A stretch of 64,000 nucleotides of DNA from Alkalihalobacillus bogoriensis ATCC BAA-922 (GCF_000621445.1 NZ_JHYI01000023.1:1-64000), one strand, 5' to 3'; counted from the first letter of the stretch, positions 1-8,777 are shown. The notes: generated by a model not told the origin, from the sequence alone. A program made the numbers and translations.

Positions 1-231
1 AACGAAAAATGGGAACAACAAAAAGAATACGTAAGACAACAGCTTTCAGAAGAGAAAACGGGTGAAATCTACGGTAGGCGTAAAACCGATGTGGAACCAG
101 TTTTCGGATTTTTGAAGGCTAATTTGCATTTCACTCGTCTGTCAGTGAGAGGCAAAGAGAAGGTGAAAAATGAATTAGGGTTTGCCTTCCTGGCGGTGAA
201 CTTGAGAAAGTACATTGCCAGGAGCGGCTAA
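1..231 (+). CDS. IS1182-like transposase, C-terminal end (5' truncated by window)
   Basis: An open frame enters from the left edge and ends at a TAA at 229-231, giving the last 76 residues of a transposase. The segment with YGRRKTDVEPVFGFLKANL followed by F-x-R-L-S-V-R-G and a hydrophobic AFLAVNLRKY end is the typical C terminus of DDE transposases of the IS1182 type, where the Glu in the DVEPVFG stretch is the last acidic residue of the DDE triad. Start and N-terminal DDE residues lie outside the window, so intactness cannot be judged. Confidence 0.85.
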   Translation, partial: NEKWEQQKEYVRQQLSEEKTGEIYGRRKTDVEPVFGFLKANLHFTRLSVRGKEKVKNELGFAFLAVNLRKYIARSG

Positions 232-261
232 TATGATAATAATCCATCTAACGCTCCAACT

Positions 262-304
262 AAAAAGGTTCCGAACATCATCTTTGGATGTTCGGAACCT
301 TTTT
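262..304 (+). terminator. Intrinsic terminator after the transposase
   Basis: A perfect 18-bp stem (262-279 with 287-304) closes a 7-nt loop. Because the stem begins with A5 and ends with T5 it can act on both strands. It lies 30 nt after the transposase stop and before the presumed IS end. Confidence 0.85.
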
Positions 305-367
305 CAATTATTTCTGGCTAGTTATGTCCCAGCCTCTTTTCAACATTAATGAGGGAGTATAAAAAAT

Positions 368-460
368 TTGGTATAGCAGTGAAGCTTTGAAAGCTTACTC
401 TAGAAGAGCGAAGGCTCCGCACTTCGCTTGAAAAGTAAAGAAGATCCCACGCTTTTCTTC
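368..460 (+). repeat. Interspersed repeat R1, copy A (short form)
   Basis: It begins TTGGTATAGCAGTGAAGC and continues through the shared core GAAGAGCGAAGGCTCCGCAC to a TTTTCTT end. The core contains a small hairpin (GCGAAG with CTTCGC). The preceding GAGGGAGTATAAA is also found before copy G at 59121. This copy abuts the 3' end of the neighbouring minus-strand gene. Six further copies occur at 8521, 40604, 51129, 54997, 58701 and 59121, all in the same orientation. Confidence 0.85.
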
Positions 461-461
461 A

Positions 462-818
462 TTACCCCCAGCGTAAATTCATCGTTAATGTACAACATCG
501 TGGTAATCCTTCAGCATCCTCAAATAAGGTAAATGTGACACCAGTCGGAGTAAATGTTGTATTTACTTCAGTTGGTACACCTATTTCTCGAATGATTCGA
601 TCGACGGTGTCACGGTCTCCTTCTTGAGCAGAGTACATGATTTGGTACATGAGGTCTTGGGATGATGCTAGACTTGTCACTAAACGGTTCCCGTGTTGGA
701 TTAATTGTTGATACTTTGATAATGACGTTTCAAATAATGCAATGTTCACAGGAGGGTAAGGATACTCATTTTGTCGGTAATATCGAGGAACATACGGATA
801 GTAATAATAATAGCTCAC
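462..818 (-). CDS. Hypothetical Tyr-rich N-terminus protein, 118 aa
   Basis: The GTG start at 818 is chosen because a good AAGGAGG lies a few bases upstream on the minus strand. The N-terminus is extremely tyrosine-rich (MSYYYYYPYVPRYY, then more Tyr/Pro to residue ~24). The rest is a soluble alpha/beta-looking domain with an SLASSQDLMYQIMYSAQEGD helix and a C-terminal strand-rich part. There is no signal peptide or membrane segment. Tyr-rich tails are common on small spore-coat and spore-surface proteins of bacilli, so a spore role is possible, but that is inference and I do not recognise the family. It is monocistronic, followed directly by repeat R1. Confidence 0.7.
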   Translation of the reverse strand: MSYYYYYPYVPRYYRQNEYPYPPVNIALFETSLSKYQQLIQHGNRLVTSLASSQDLMYQIMYSAQEGDRDTVDRIIREIGVPTEVNTTFTPTGVTFTLFEDAEGLPRCCTLTMNLRWG

Positions 819-903
819 AGTATGCCTCCTTAGGAGTATTTTGCTGCCATTATAACGTATGTCATTCCATCCTATTGGGTGAATAACCTAAACTTGATTA
901 CTA

Positions 904-2904
904 CTATTTAATTTGTTTATCATTATGGTAAAATACGACTTTTCCGGTATATTCTACATCTTTTTCTCCAAACCGATAAGAATGATTAAATTCTGGAATT
1001 GGAAAATATTCGTATGTGAAATAATGGTATTCACCTGTGAAATCCCAATCAAATAATCTAGGTTTAACAGCTTTTTCAATTTTCATATATACTTCATCAT
1101 AACCATAATTTTCCATTGTTTCTTTTGGAAGTACATTGTCATACAAATAAATATACAAAACATTAGGGTCAAATTCATCTTTGCGCATCTTATAGCCATT
1201 TAAAGCATGTCCTGGAAGGGAGACCGTAATAATTTGTCCATTTTGAAAAAGTTGTTCAATTTCATCCAAAACAGTAACACGATTAGCATGAAACTCTGGC
1301 CATCTTAATCGTAGGTCATTCGCATGGATCCATTGAGTTTCTAACATCGAAACTAATGTAGAGTCAGGCTCCGGTGTTTTATCTGGGTCAACTTTTTCGT
1401 TAGGGTTATACTGCATTTCAATTGTAGTATCGTTTAATTGATAAGCATATAAATGTCCATCTTGCAAAAAAGGATACATATCTTTTTTATTCGTTAAATC
1501 ATAACCGATATCATCATAATCCACATTTGGATTAAGTTTCTCATTAAGTTTAATTAAAAAAGATGAAGCAGAAAAATCTAATTTTTCTTCAATGGACGCA
1601 CCGTTATATATTCTTTCGGCAACTCGAGCGAATCCAGCACAGATTCCGCTACTCCCTTTTATAGTACTAATGTTTGAAAAGCTAAAGGCATGGTAATCTA
1701 TTCGAAAGCCTGAATCGATAACTAGTTGATCAGGATAAAGGTCGTTATATTCACTTTCGCTTTCATCCTCATCTTTTATTTCTTCGTTCTCATGTTCAGG
1801 AGCGTCATGGATCCATGGAATTGCAGTTTCTAACGCAAGATCATAGTTTCCGTGAACTTGTCCGTAATCAATAAACCCACCTTTTCGTAGAGGATTGTCT
1901 TCTGGCATTTTAACAAAGTTGGAGTCAAGTTTAGAAAACAATCCCTGTACGGTGTTAGCTGATATTTTTCCAATTCGTTGAAAAGACAATTCTGCTACTC
2001 CCCACTCTTCATTTGGAATTGTTTCCACCATGTATTCATCAGAATTTTTTCCTTGAACTTCAAATATATACACTTTATGCCCCCAACCGAGGAAACGTTC
2101 TGTAAGCTCAAAGCCAGAGAAACGAAAATATAGAAATTCTTTTTTGTGTGCTTCATCGTCGGCTAGTAATAAAATAGGGTAACGCAAATTAAAGGAAAAT
2201 GAAATTTCATTAAGATCTTGATTATGTTCTTGATTGTCGATTTTTATTAATTTTCGGTCTTCAAAATGAAAGTAATAAGCGGTTATTTTTTCTTTATCTT
2301 CTTCAGAATCTGAATATGAGATGGTGATTTGTCCATCATATCCTAGAACACGAACGGGTGTTTGAAGCGGATTGAACATTTGATTAAACTTACTGTTATA
2401 ATAAGGTTCAATAAAAGCATAATACTTGTCATTTAAGTTTGTGGTGTGAAGTGTTACACCTAATCCTTCATCTTCAATAACAAAAGGTTCGATGTTTGTT
2501 ATTGGTTCATGAGGGTCAAGTCCTTCCATAATTTTTACTAAGTCACTAATGCCGTCATCGGCTGAAGAATAAACAGTTGGATCTAGATTGTATTTATGGA
2601 TAGCGTCATAATCTGAAATGCCATTACCACTAGAATCCCATTCATAAGGATCTAAGCCTAACTCCACTTTTTCACCATATGTCATTCCATCATCATTGAC
2701 ATCGATGTCCCATAGCTCTTCTTCCATATCCTCGGGCATGAGTGTTCCTGCGTGTTCGGTATAGTCAAAAACCGTTTTTTCAAATTCTTTTTTTAATTTA
2801 TACTCCTGATATTTTACGTAACCGAATAAGGATAAAAGAATAATGGCTACGATGATAATGAATATCAGAAAAGCTTTCATTGTCCAACGGAAAAAAGCTT
2901 TCAT
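904..2904 (-). CDS. Membrane-anchored protein with Ca-binding-type repeats and a putative papain-like Cys-His-Asp domain
   Basis: The 666-residue protein starts at ATG 2904 with AGGAGG 8 nt upstream. Residues ~10-32 form one N-terminal transmembrane segment, so the bulk is probably outside the cell. Residues ~55-135 carry Asp-rich motifs (DVNDDGMTYGEKVELGLDP, DSSGNGISDYDAI, SADDGISDLVKIMEGLDP) like thrombospondin type-3/dockerin calcium loops. A central beta-rich region follows. The C-terminal third holds GSSGICAGFARVAE with Cys422, PGHALNGYKM with His566 and YIYLYDNVLP with Asp589. That order and spacing, and the strand-DN turn after the His, match papain-like or C39-like cysteine peptidase folds. 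The catalytic assignment is inference; no named family was recognised. Glu/Asp richness suggests exposure to high salt or pH. Confidence 0.8.
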   Translation of the reverse strand: MKAFFRWTMKAFLIFIIIVAIILLSLFGYVKYQEYKLKKEFEKTVFDYTEHAGTLMPEDMEEELWDIDVNDDGMTYGEKVELGLDPYEWDSSGNGISDYDAIHKYNLDPTVYSSADDGISDLVKIMEGLDPHEPITNIEPFVIEDEGLGVTLHTTNLNDKYYAFIEPYYNSKFNQMFNPLQTPVRVLGYDGQITISYSDSEEDKEKITAYYFHFEDRKLIKIDNQEHNQDLNEISFSFNLRYPILLLADDEAHKKEFLYFRFSGFELTERFLGWGHKVYIFEVQGKNSDEYMVETIPNEEWGVAELSFQRIGKISANTVQGLFSKLDSNFVKMPEDNPLRKGGFIDYGQVHGNYDLALETAIPWIHDAPEHENEEIKDEDESESEYNDLYPDQLVIDSGFRIDYHAFSFSNISTIKGSSGICAGFARVAERIYNGASIEEKLDFSASSFLIKLNEKLNPNVDYDDIGYDLTNKKDMYPFLQDGHLYAYQLNDTTIEMQYNPNEKVDPDKTPEPDSTLVSMLETQWIHANDLRLRWPEFHANRVTVLDEIEQLFQNGQIITVSLPGHALNGYKMRKDEFDPNVLYIYLYDNVLPKETMENYGYDEVYMKIEKAVKPRLFDWDFTGEYHYFTYEYFPIPEFNHSYRFGEKDVEYTGKVVFYHNDKQIK

Positions 2905-3057
2905 TTAATACCTCCTATAAAAGTTGTGCTGTAAATAGACAAAATGTATTTTAATAGAAATATACGGAAGAAAATATAAAATGTTTCATAAATGGTAGAA
3001 TTGAACTAGAATAAATAAGAGAATTAGGAAACTATGATTTTTGGAGGAGAGTGGAAC

Positions 3058-3702
3058 ATGTATAAATTTATATTATTTGATTTAGATGGGACATTAACTG
3101 ACCCTAAGATTGGAATCACTTCATCTGTTCATTATGCATTGACGAAGATGGGGATAAAAGATATCGACTTATCAAGTTTAACGGCTTTTATTGGGCCACC
3201 ATTGCAAGAGTCGTTTCAGTTGTTCTACTCCTTTCAACGAGAGCAAGTTCAGGAAGCCATTCATTTTTATCGAGAACGGTTTGTTCAAAAAGGAATATAT
3301 GAAAATGAAATGTATAGTGGAATTGAACGATTGTTGAGTCATTTAAAAACATTAGGTTACACATTAATTGTTGCAACATCTAAACCAACAGAATTTGCTA
3401 TTAAAATCGTAGAATATTTTAAAATTGATCGTTATTTTGACATGGTTATAGGAAGTCATTTAGACGGGAGGCGTACGTCTAAAGCAGAAATTATACAGTT
3501 CATTTTAGATTCATATGACCAAGAAAACAAAGCTGAGTTTATTATGGTGGGTGACCGAAAGCATGATATTATTGGGGCACACCAATGTGGAATTGATTCG
3601 TTAGGTGTATTGTACGGCTATGGAACAGAAGAAGAATTAAGAGGAGTAGAACCTACTTATATCGCTAGAAATATTGAAGAAATCAAACGATTATTTACAT
3701 AG
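3058..3702 (+). CDS. HAD-superfamily hydrolase, phosphoglycolate phosphatase/5'-nucleotidase-like
   Basis: It is a 214-aa cytoplasmic phosphatase. Motif I FDLDGTLTD is at residues ~7-15 with the nucleophile and general-acid aspartates. Motif II Thr/Ser lies in LIVATSKPTEFA, followed by a conserved Lys. Motif III/IV is MVGDRKHDIIGAH. The helical cap between motifs I and II makes it a C1-cap HAD of the Gph/YfnB type; substrate is not predictable. ATG 3058 is chosen because GGAGG lies at 3042-3046; the in-frame ATG at 3034 precedes that site. It is monocistronic and convergent with the SDR gene, sharing a terminator. Confidence 0.88.
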   Translation: MYKFILFDLDGTLTDPKIGITSSVHYALTKMGIKDIDLSSLTAFIGPPLQESFQLFYSFQREQVQEAIHFYRERFVQKGIYENEMYSGIERLLSHLKTLGYTLIVATSKPTEFAIKIVEYFKIDRYFDMVIGSHLDGRRTSKAEIIQFILDSYDQENKAEFIMVGDRKHDIIGAHQCGIDSLGVLYGYGTEEELRGVEPTYIARNIEEIKRLFT

Positions 3703-3761
3703 TAACAATGGAATTTACAATTTTGATTGAATTTTTCAAAGAATATTGTAAAGCATGGTAA

Positions 3762-3792
3762 AAACGAGTATCCTACATCGAGATACTCGTTT
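3762..3792. terminator. Bidirectional terminator between HAD and SDR genes
   Basis: A perfect 11-bp stem (3762-3772 with 3782-3792) carries an A-rich left side and a TTT right side, placed between convergent genes. Confidence 0.85.
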
Positions 3793-3810
3793 ATTTCGTT
3801 TTTTTGTAAA

Positions 3811-4719
3811 CTAAGAACTCGTAATTTCCCCACCATTTGGGTGTAAAATTTGGCCTGTCATATATGTCGAATCTTCAGACGCTAAAAACACAAAACTTGG
3901 TGCAACTTCAAAAGGTTGGCCCGCTCGTTTCATTGGTACTCTCGGGGTGTCCGTTCCAAATGTTTTTACATCCTCTGCCGAAAAAGAAGATGGAATAAGT
4001 GGTGTCCAAATTGGGCCAGGTGCAACACCGTTAACTCGAATATCTTTATCAGCAAGTGATAACGATAATGAGCGGGTAAAGGCATTAATGGCCCCTTTTG
4101 TTGCTGAGTAGTCTATTAGATCAGGTTCACCTTCATAGGCTGTCACAGACGTTGTATTGATAATCGAGCTTCCTGGTGCCATAAAGGGGAGAGCGGCTTT
4201 CGTTAAAAAGAAAAATGCATATATATTTGTTCGAAATGTAATATCTAGTTGATCCGCTGTAATGTCTTCGATACTTTTTTGTACATATTGAACGGCGTGA
4301 TTATTGACTAAAATATCAATTTTTCCAAAGTGTTGGACAGTTTGATTCACTACTTCATAGCTCATTGTTTCATCTTGTAAATCACCTGGTATGAGTAAGC
4401 AATGACGTCCAAGTTGTTCTACTCTAGCTTTTGTCTCTTTGGCATCTTCATGTTCACATAAGTACGGAATTACAATATGAGCGCCTTCTTTTGCAAAGGC
4501 ATACGCAACCGCACGACCAATTCCACTGTCGCCCCCAGTAATAATCGCAATTTTATCTTTTAATTTATGACTACCAATATAATGAGGGTTTTCTGAAATC
4601 GGTCTTGGAATCATTTTATATTCAAGACCAGGATGTTGTTGCTGTTCTTGCGGTGGAAAAGCAACAGGGACTTCTTCGCATTTTTTCTCCTTACCATAGT
4701 AATTGTAGACGGGATACAT
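3811..4719 (-). CDS. SDR-family oxidoreductase, general-stress type (YdaD/YhxD-like)
   Basis: The 302-aa protein has an N-terminal extension of ~50 residues ahead of the Rossmann fold, as in the bacillar general-stress SDR group (YdaD, YhxC/D). The NAD(P) motif is TGGDSGIGRAVA, followed by the NNHA strand, and the catalytic Tyr and Lys are in YSATKGA. The conserved PG proline-glycine motif (VAPGPIWTPL) and NGGE end are present. No membrane segment is seen. Substrate is unknown; members are usually induced by salt or ethanol stress through SigB in Bacillus, but I saw no SigB promoter that I could defend. The start is ATG 4719, preceded by AGGAGG. Confidence 0.88.
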   Translation of the reverse strand: MYPVYNYYGKEKKCEEVPVAFPPQEQQQHPGLEYKMIPRPISENPHYIGSHKLKDKIAIITGGDSGIGRAVAYAFAKEGAHIVIPYLCEHEDAKETKARVEQLGRHCLLIPGDLQDETMSYEVVNQTVQHFGKIDILVNNHAVQYVQKSIEDITADQLDITFRTNIYAFFFLTKAALPFMAPGSSIINTTSVTAYEGEPDLIDYSATKGAINAFTRSLSLSLADKDIRVNGVAPGPIWTPLIPSSFSAEDVKTFGTDTPRVPMKRAGQPFEVAPSFVFLASEDSTYMTGQILHPNGGEITSS

Positions 4720-4875
4720 AGTAGACCTCCTGAATGCAAATGTCTTTATGTTTTATGGTAGAACGACTGAAAATGACACTGATACAGTACAATATGCAAA
4801 ATGGGTATTTATCGTGCATAGAGGTAAATAGAAAATAGTGTTTTGTAAAAATAAATTACTCAAGGAAATAGTAGA

Positions 4876-4908
4876 CACTGAAATTGGGATAACCACCAAT
4901 GTTCAGTG
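4876..4908 (+). terminator. Stem-loop, possible terminator upstream of the ArsR/MFS operon
   Basis: CACTG pairs with CAGTG and an inner ATTGG pairs with CCAAT, followed by a T-rich run. It would stop transcription entering from the left, but no gene on the plus strand feeds it, so its role is unclear. Confidence 0.45.
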
Positions 4909-4958
4909 CCTTTGTATTTTCTTACATCATTTGATTCCAAAATCATCCTTTTTAACTG

Positions 4959-5010
4959 TTGACATCTGGAATGTTTTAATATTATAATACGTTCAAATAA
5001 AATTGAACGT
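4959..5010 (+). promoter_or_regulatory. SigA-type promoter with adjoining operator dyad for the ArsR-like regulator
   Basis: TTGACA at 4959-4964 and TATAAT at 4983-4988 are separated by 18 bp. Directly after the -10 box is a perfect inverted repeat, ACGTTCAA at 4989-4996 and TTGAACGT at 5003-5010, with 6 bp between arms. It covers the expected transcription start 17-38 bp ahead of the regulator ATG. The position is typical of an auto-repressor operator; binding by the encoded winged-helix protein is inferred. Confidence 0.8.
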
Positions 5011-5026
5011 TAAAGGAGAGTAAAAC

Positions 5027-5614
5027 ATGTCAGATATTTATAAAATCACAGATATTGAACAATTAAAAGTCATCAGTGACCCAATACGAATAAAAATCGT
5101 ATGGGAAATTATTGACCATGCAAAAACAGGAAAGATGATTGCCGATATTTTAGAGATGCCAGCTTCAAAAATTCATTATCATTTAAAAGAGTTAGAACGA
5201 GTTGGTTTAATTAAAGTAGTCCGAACGGAAGAAAAGAATGGCATAATCCAAAAATTTTATCAATGTATTGCCAGTCAATTCACATTTGATGATATATTGC
5301 CTCAGTCGCAACAGCATTCAGTGGCCGATAGCTTAAGAGAAAACATTACAATTTCATTAAACAAGACGGTTTCGTTAATTAAAAAAACGGAAGATGATTA
5401 TTTAGAGGATTACAAAAATCAATTAATTGGGAATTTATTTGCCATTTTAGAGTTAACAGAGGATGAATTAAAAGTCATCAAAACGAAGTGGAAAGATTTA
5501 GTTGAAACAATTCAGGAGTACGGAAAGGATGAACACAAAGAAAATGCAAAGTCATACCACATAAACATGGTCGGTTTTCCAATTGAAAAAACAGAAGATG
5601 AAAGCGAGGGGTAA
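5027..5614 (+). CDS. ArsR-type winged-helix transcriptional regulator
   Basis: The 195-aa protein has an N-terminal winged helix-turn-helix (residues ~10-85): LKVISDPIRIKIVWEIIDH, then a recognition helix in PASKIHYHLKELERVGLIKV and a wing strand pair. This is the HTH_20/ArsR-like fold found in regulators such as YdfF. No Cys pair typical of metal-sensing ArsR proteins is visible. The C-terminal half is helical and Glu/Lys-rich and may bind a ligand or dimerise. AAAGGAG precedes the ATG. It lies 2 bp ahead of the MFS gene, and the dyad in its promoter suggests that it represses itself and that pump. Confidence 0.88.
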   Translation: MSDIYKITDIEQLKVISDPIRIKIVWEIIDHAKTGKMIADILEMPASKIHYHLKELERVGLIKVVRTEEKNGIIQKFYQCIASQFTFDDILPQSQQHSVADSLRENITISLNKTVSLIKKTEDDYLEDYKNQLIGNLFAILELTEDELKVIKTKWKDLVETIQEYGKDEHKENAKSYHINMVGFPIEKTEDESEG

Positions 5615-5616
5615 AG

Positions 5617-6858
5617 ATGGAAGAAGCGGTAACACAAGAACAAAAGCAACCATCTCTTTTTAAAGAAAGAAAGTTTCTTTTATTATGGATGGCAGGCTTG
5701 TTTTCTAGTTTAAGTACGTCAATATTTATGTTTTCACAGTCTTGGTTTGTCGTTGAAACATTGCAATTAGAGGCCTCACTTGGTTTAATTTTTATCGCAT
5801 CGACGATACCGAGGCTGTTATTTATGACTATCGGTGGAGTTGTGGCAGATAGAGTGAGTAAATCACTCATTATGTTTCTATCAGACATTTCTAGAGCCAT
5901 CCTTGTTGTAGGATTAATAATCATGCTTTTCTTTGATGTTGTTTCTTTATGGACATTTGTCGGCTTTGCTTTAATATTTGGAGTTTTAGATGCATTTTTC
6001 TGGCCAGCCAGCGGTGCCTTTCTTCCTTCTATTGTGAAAAAGGAACAATTAACGAGAGCAAATTCTGTAGTTCAAATGACAAATCAAATGGCGATGATTT
6101 TTGGCCCGATGGTCGCAGGGTTTATTATTGTTCTTGGTGGTTATTCAGTTGTATTTGGTAGTACATCCTTGTTGTTATTTGCGGCTGCATTGTTTATTTA
6201 TTTTATAAAATTAAAAGCAAAACCTCAACAAGCTGGGACAGAACTTCCTTCGTTTTTAAACTCAATTAAAGAAGGATTGGCTTATGTTAAACAAAGTCAA
6301 TTCCTTACAGCGCTGTTATTAACCTCGGTGTTTTTAAACTTTTTTATCGTTGGCCCTTTAACAATGGGTTTGCCACTTTTTGTGAAAAATGTGCTCGAAG
6401 GGAGTACACTAGATTTTAGTTTTCTAGAAGGTGCCCTTGGAGTTGGAATGGTTGTTGGCTCTGTTGTTGTTGGGATATTAAATATTCGTAAAAAGCGGGG
6501 ACTTGTTGCCATTGGAGCGTTATTATTACTATCTATTTCGTTTATGTTGTTAAGCACAACAACCGAATTATGGCAAAGTATGCTGATGGTCGTTTTGCTT
6601 GGGATTTCATTTTCTATCATTAATATTCCTTTAATTTCAGTTGTTCAAGATGTAGTAGAGGACCATATGATTGGAAGAGTAATGAGCTTATTGCAAATGT
6701 CCTCGTTAGGGCTAACTCCTGTTTCTTTTGGAGTAACTTCCATTGTTTTGACGATGGGTGTTCCTATCAACACGATTATGTTAACAGGGGCTTTATGTGT
6801 AATACTTGTTGCTTTTGTTGTATACTTCCGAGTTCCTGCTTTGAAGACGACAGATTGA
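5617..6858 (+). CDS. MFS transporter, drug-efflux type
   Basis: The 413-aa integral membrane protein has about 12 hydrophobic segments and the MFS loop 2-3 motif as GGVVADRVSKS. The general layout (LFSSLSTSIFMFSQSWFV first helix, short central loop, no long periplasmic domain) is that of the macrolide-efflux-like MFS_3 group. The ATG is 2 nt after the regulator stop with GAGGGG before it, so the two genes are one operon. The substrate is probably a toxic hydrophobic compound sensed by the regulator (inference). Confidence 0.87.
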   Translation: MEEAVTQEQKQPSLFKERKFLLLWMAGLFSSLSTSIFMFSQSWFVVETLQLEASLGLIFIASTIPRLLFMTIGGVVADRVSKSLIMFLSDISRAILVVGLIIMLFFDVVSLWTFVGFALIFGVLDAFFWPASGAFLPSIVKKEQLTRANSVVQMTNQMAMIFGPMVAGFIIVLGGYSVVFGSTSLLLFAAALFIYFIKLKAKPQQAGTELPSFLNSIKEGLAYVKQSQFLTALLLTSVFLNFFIVGPLTMGLPLFVKNVLEGSTLDFSFLEGALGVGMVVGSVVVGILNIRKKRGLVAIGALLLLSISFMLLSTTTELWQSMLMVVLLGISFSIINIPLISVVQDVVEDHMIGRVMSLLQMSSLGLTPVSFGVTSIVLTMGVPINTIMLTGALCVILVAFVVYFRVPALKTTD

Positions 6859-6933
6859 GGAACAATGTTTTTCTTCTCAATAGGAGTTCCATCCTGTAAA
6901 ATGAACTCAAAAATGAGAGAAAGGGGCTTGTAA

Positions 6934-7443
6934 ATGAATGTCATAGTAAAAGAGATAACAACGATTGAACCGTATTTGAATGAGCTTAGTACCCTATTAA
7001 TGGATGTTGTAGATGACGGGGCCTCTGTTGGCTTTTTACCGCCATTAAAAGAAAGGGAAGCCACTGAATATTGGGCTACAGTGCAAAATTCTACGGCCGT
7101 ATTATTTCTAGCATTTATCGAAAACGAAGTCGTTGGAACAGTTCAACTTCAGTTGGAAACGAAAGAAAATGGAAAACACCGAGCTGAGATCGCCAAACTG
7201 ATGACACACCCTCGTTTTAGAAGAAGAGGAGTCGGTCGCTTGTTAATGGAAGCGGCTGAAAATAGAGCTCGGAGCGAAAAACGAACATTACTTGTCCTTG
7301 ATACGAGAAAGGGAGACCCTTCCAATGATTTATATACCGCACTTCAGTTTAAAAAAGTAGGTGAAATTCCCGAGTATTGCTTAACTGCAGACGGACAGTA
7401 TGAAGCTACGGTTTATTACTATAAGCTTATCAATGATAAGTAA
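6934..7443 (+). CDS. GNAT-family N-acetyltransferase
   Basis: The 169-aa protein has the GNAT fold: a beta4 strand EVVGTVQLQLE, then motif A with HPRFRRRGVGRLLMEAAE carrying the R/Q-x-x-G-x-G/A acetyl-CoA pyrophosphate loop, then beta5 LLVLDTRKGD and a final helix-strand with Y-T-A-L-Q-F. The acceptor is unknown. AGAAAGGGG sits before the ATG. The gene is tail-to-tail with the EamA gene, only 6 bp apart. Confidence 0.87.
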   Translation: MNVIVKEITTIEPYLNELSTLLMDVVDDGASVGFLPPLKEREATEYWATVQNSTAVLFLAFIENEVVGTVQLQLETKENGKHRAEIAKLMTHPRFRRRGVGRLLMEAAENRARSEKRTLLVLDTRKGDPSNDLYTALQFKKVGEIPEYCLTADGQYEATVYYYKLINDK

Positions 7444-7449
7444 ATGATT

Positions 7450-8352
7450 TTATGCACTCTTCGCATGAAGATCGCTTCTTTGTTTTTGCTGTTGGGTTAA
7501 AAACAAAAAGACACCAATTAATACAAGAACGCCCCCAATCAATTGCCAATAAACGAGCTTTTCACCAAGTAGAAGGACGGCAAGAATAGTCGCTCCGACA
7601 GGCTCACCTAGTATACTCATCGAAATCGTTGTCGCATTCATATAACGTAGCAACCAATTGTGAATGAGATGAGCAAGTGTTGGGATAATCGCTAACAAAA
7701 GAAAAAGACCCCATTCTCGACTTTCATATGAAAAGAGAGGAATTTGAGCGATAAGGTTATATCCTGTTAAAATTAAAGCTGTAAAGAAAAAGACAGAAAA
7801 ACTATAAATCCAATGAGACATGTGTTGGACGACATTTTGTCCTATCATTAAATATCCAACGACAGCAATGACACTGAAAAAGGAAAGAATATCTCCTAAA
7901 ATTGCTTCGTCACTTAAACCAAAATCACCCCAACCCACCATCATGGCTCCGATAATGGCGATTGTCATCGTGATGATAGCCGATGTCGTTGTTCTTTCTT
8001 TAAATATAAAAAAACCACCGATTAACGCAATAATGGGTTGCAAAGCTAGAATAATGGTTGAACTTGCCACGGTTGTCAAAGTTAAAGAAGCAAACCATAA
8101 TCCGAAATGTAAGGCTAGAAAAATGCCAGAACAAAACAAAAGGTTCAACTGCGTAAAGTGAATTTGTATAATTTCTTTGCGTTTTATCCATAAAACAGGG
8201 AGTAAAAAAACGCATGCAAACCACATCCGGTACATTGCTAATATGGTCGGTGGTGCTTCTGACCATTTTACAAAAATAGCAGAAAAGGAAATGAGAATAA
8301 TAGATAAAACGAGTGGAACGGTATATGATTTTTGTTCTGAATTGAACACCAT
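7450..8352 (-). CDS. EamA-family (DMT) transporter
   Basis: The 300-aa protein has ten hydrophobic helices arranged as two EamA repeats (residues ~10-140 and ~150-290). The first ends with PIIALIGGFFIFKE, the second with EPVGATILAVLLLGEKL, both typical EamA signatures. It is a drug/metabolite exporter of the inner membrane; substrate unknown. AGGGAG lies upstream of ATG 8352. A long intergenic region with repeat R1 separates it from the divergent ilvE. Confidence 0.87.
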   Translation of the reverse strand: MVFNSEQKSYTVPLVLSIILISFSAIFVKWSEAPPTILAMYRMWFACVFLLPVLWIKRKEIIQIHFTQLNLLFCSGIFLALHFGLWFASLTLTTVASSTIILALQPIIALIGGFFIFKERTTTSAIITMTIAIIGAMMVGWGDFGLSDEAILGDILSFFSVIAVVGYLMIGQNVVQHMSHWIYSFSVFFFTALILTGYNLIAQIPLFSYESREWGLFLLLAIIPTLAHLIHNWLLRYMNATTISMSILGEPVGATILAVLLLGEKLVYWQLIGGVLVLIGVFLFLTQQQKQRSDLHAKSA

Positions 8353-8520
8353 AGCATTCTCCCTTCATTTGAGCAAACAAGTGAAAAATAAGCATAGTAT
8401 CTAATATATTATACAAATAACAAGTCGAAAAGAAAGAATAATTTTGACGGAGTATTTGGAGTACCGTATAATATTTTTATAGATTCAGTTACATTTCCTT
8501 TTTTAAAAGATAAGAAAAAC

Positions 8521-8677
8521 TTTGGTATAGCAAATGAAGCTGTGAAAGCTTATGCTAGAAGAGCGAAGGCTGCGCACCTGCGCGTTTCACCCCAAGAAGA
8601 GCTTGTGGTTCACTGTCAAAAGCGGGCAGGGCTCCGCTCTTCGCTTTTAAGAAAAGACGCTCCACGTTTTTCTTAAA
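8521..8677 (+). repeat. Interspersed repeat R1, copy B (long form)
   Basis: It starts TTTGGTATAGCAAATGAAGC, carries the GAAGAGCGAAGGCTGCGCAC core, then a ~60-bp insert (GTTTCACCCCAAGAAGAGC ... GGCAGGGCTCCGC) that is absent from short copies, and ends GAAAAGACGCTCC ... TTTTTCTTA. It occupies much of the 416-bp region between eamA and ilvE. The rest of that region holds only a short GATAC/GTATC hairpin near 8701. Confidence 0.85.
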
Positions 8678-8777
8678 ACATGTTTTTCATAGAAACGGGT
8701 ATGATACAAATAGTATCTATACATAATTGTGGCTAATGTAACGAACAAAAGTCCGGAATCGAAGGAGAATGGAAACA

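Larger units (their letters stand above)
1..335 (+). mobile_element. Right end of an IS1182-like insertion sequence
   Basis: The transposase end is followed by a strong stem-loop and then by GTTATGTCCCAGCCTC at 321-335. Its reverse complement begins GAGGCTGGGACATAAC, which resembles the terminal inverted repeats I associate with IS1182-group elements of bacilli. The element boundary at 335 is inferred from that resemblance; the left end and target duplication are outside the window. Confidence 0.55.

Noticed and set aside
5478-5924. 148-codon minus-strand ORF across the ArsR/MFS junction
   Set aside because: It is a shadow of two well-supported genes on the other strand.
8353-8768. T-box or other amino-acid riboswitch before ilvE
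   Set aside because: No T-box sequence or specifier layout was found; the region is mostly repeat R1.
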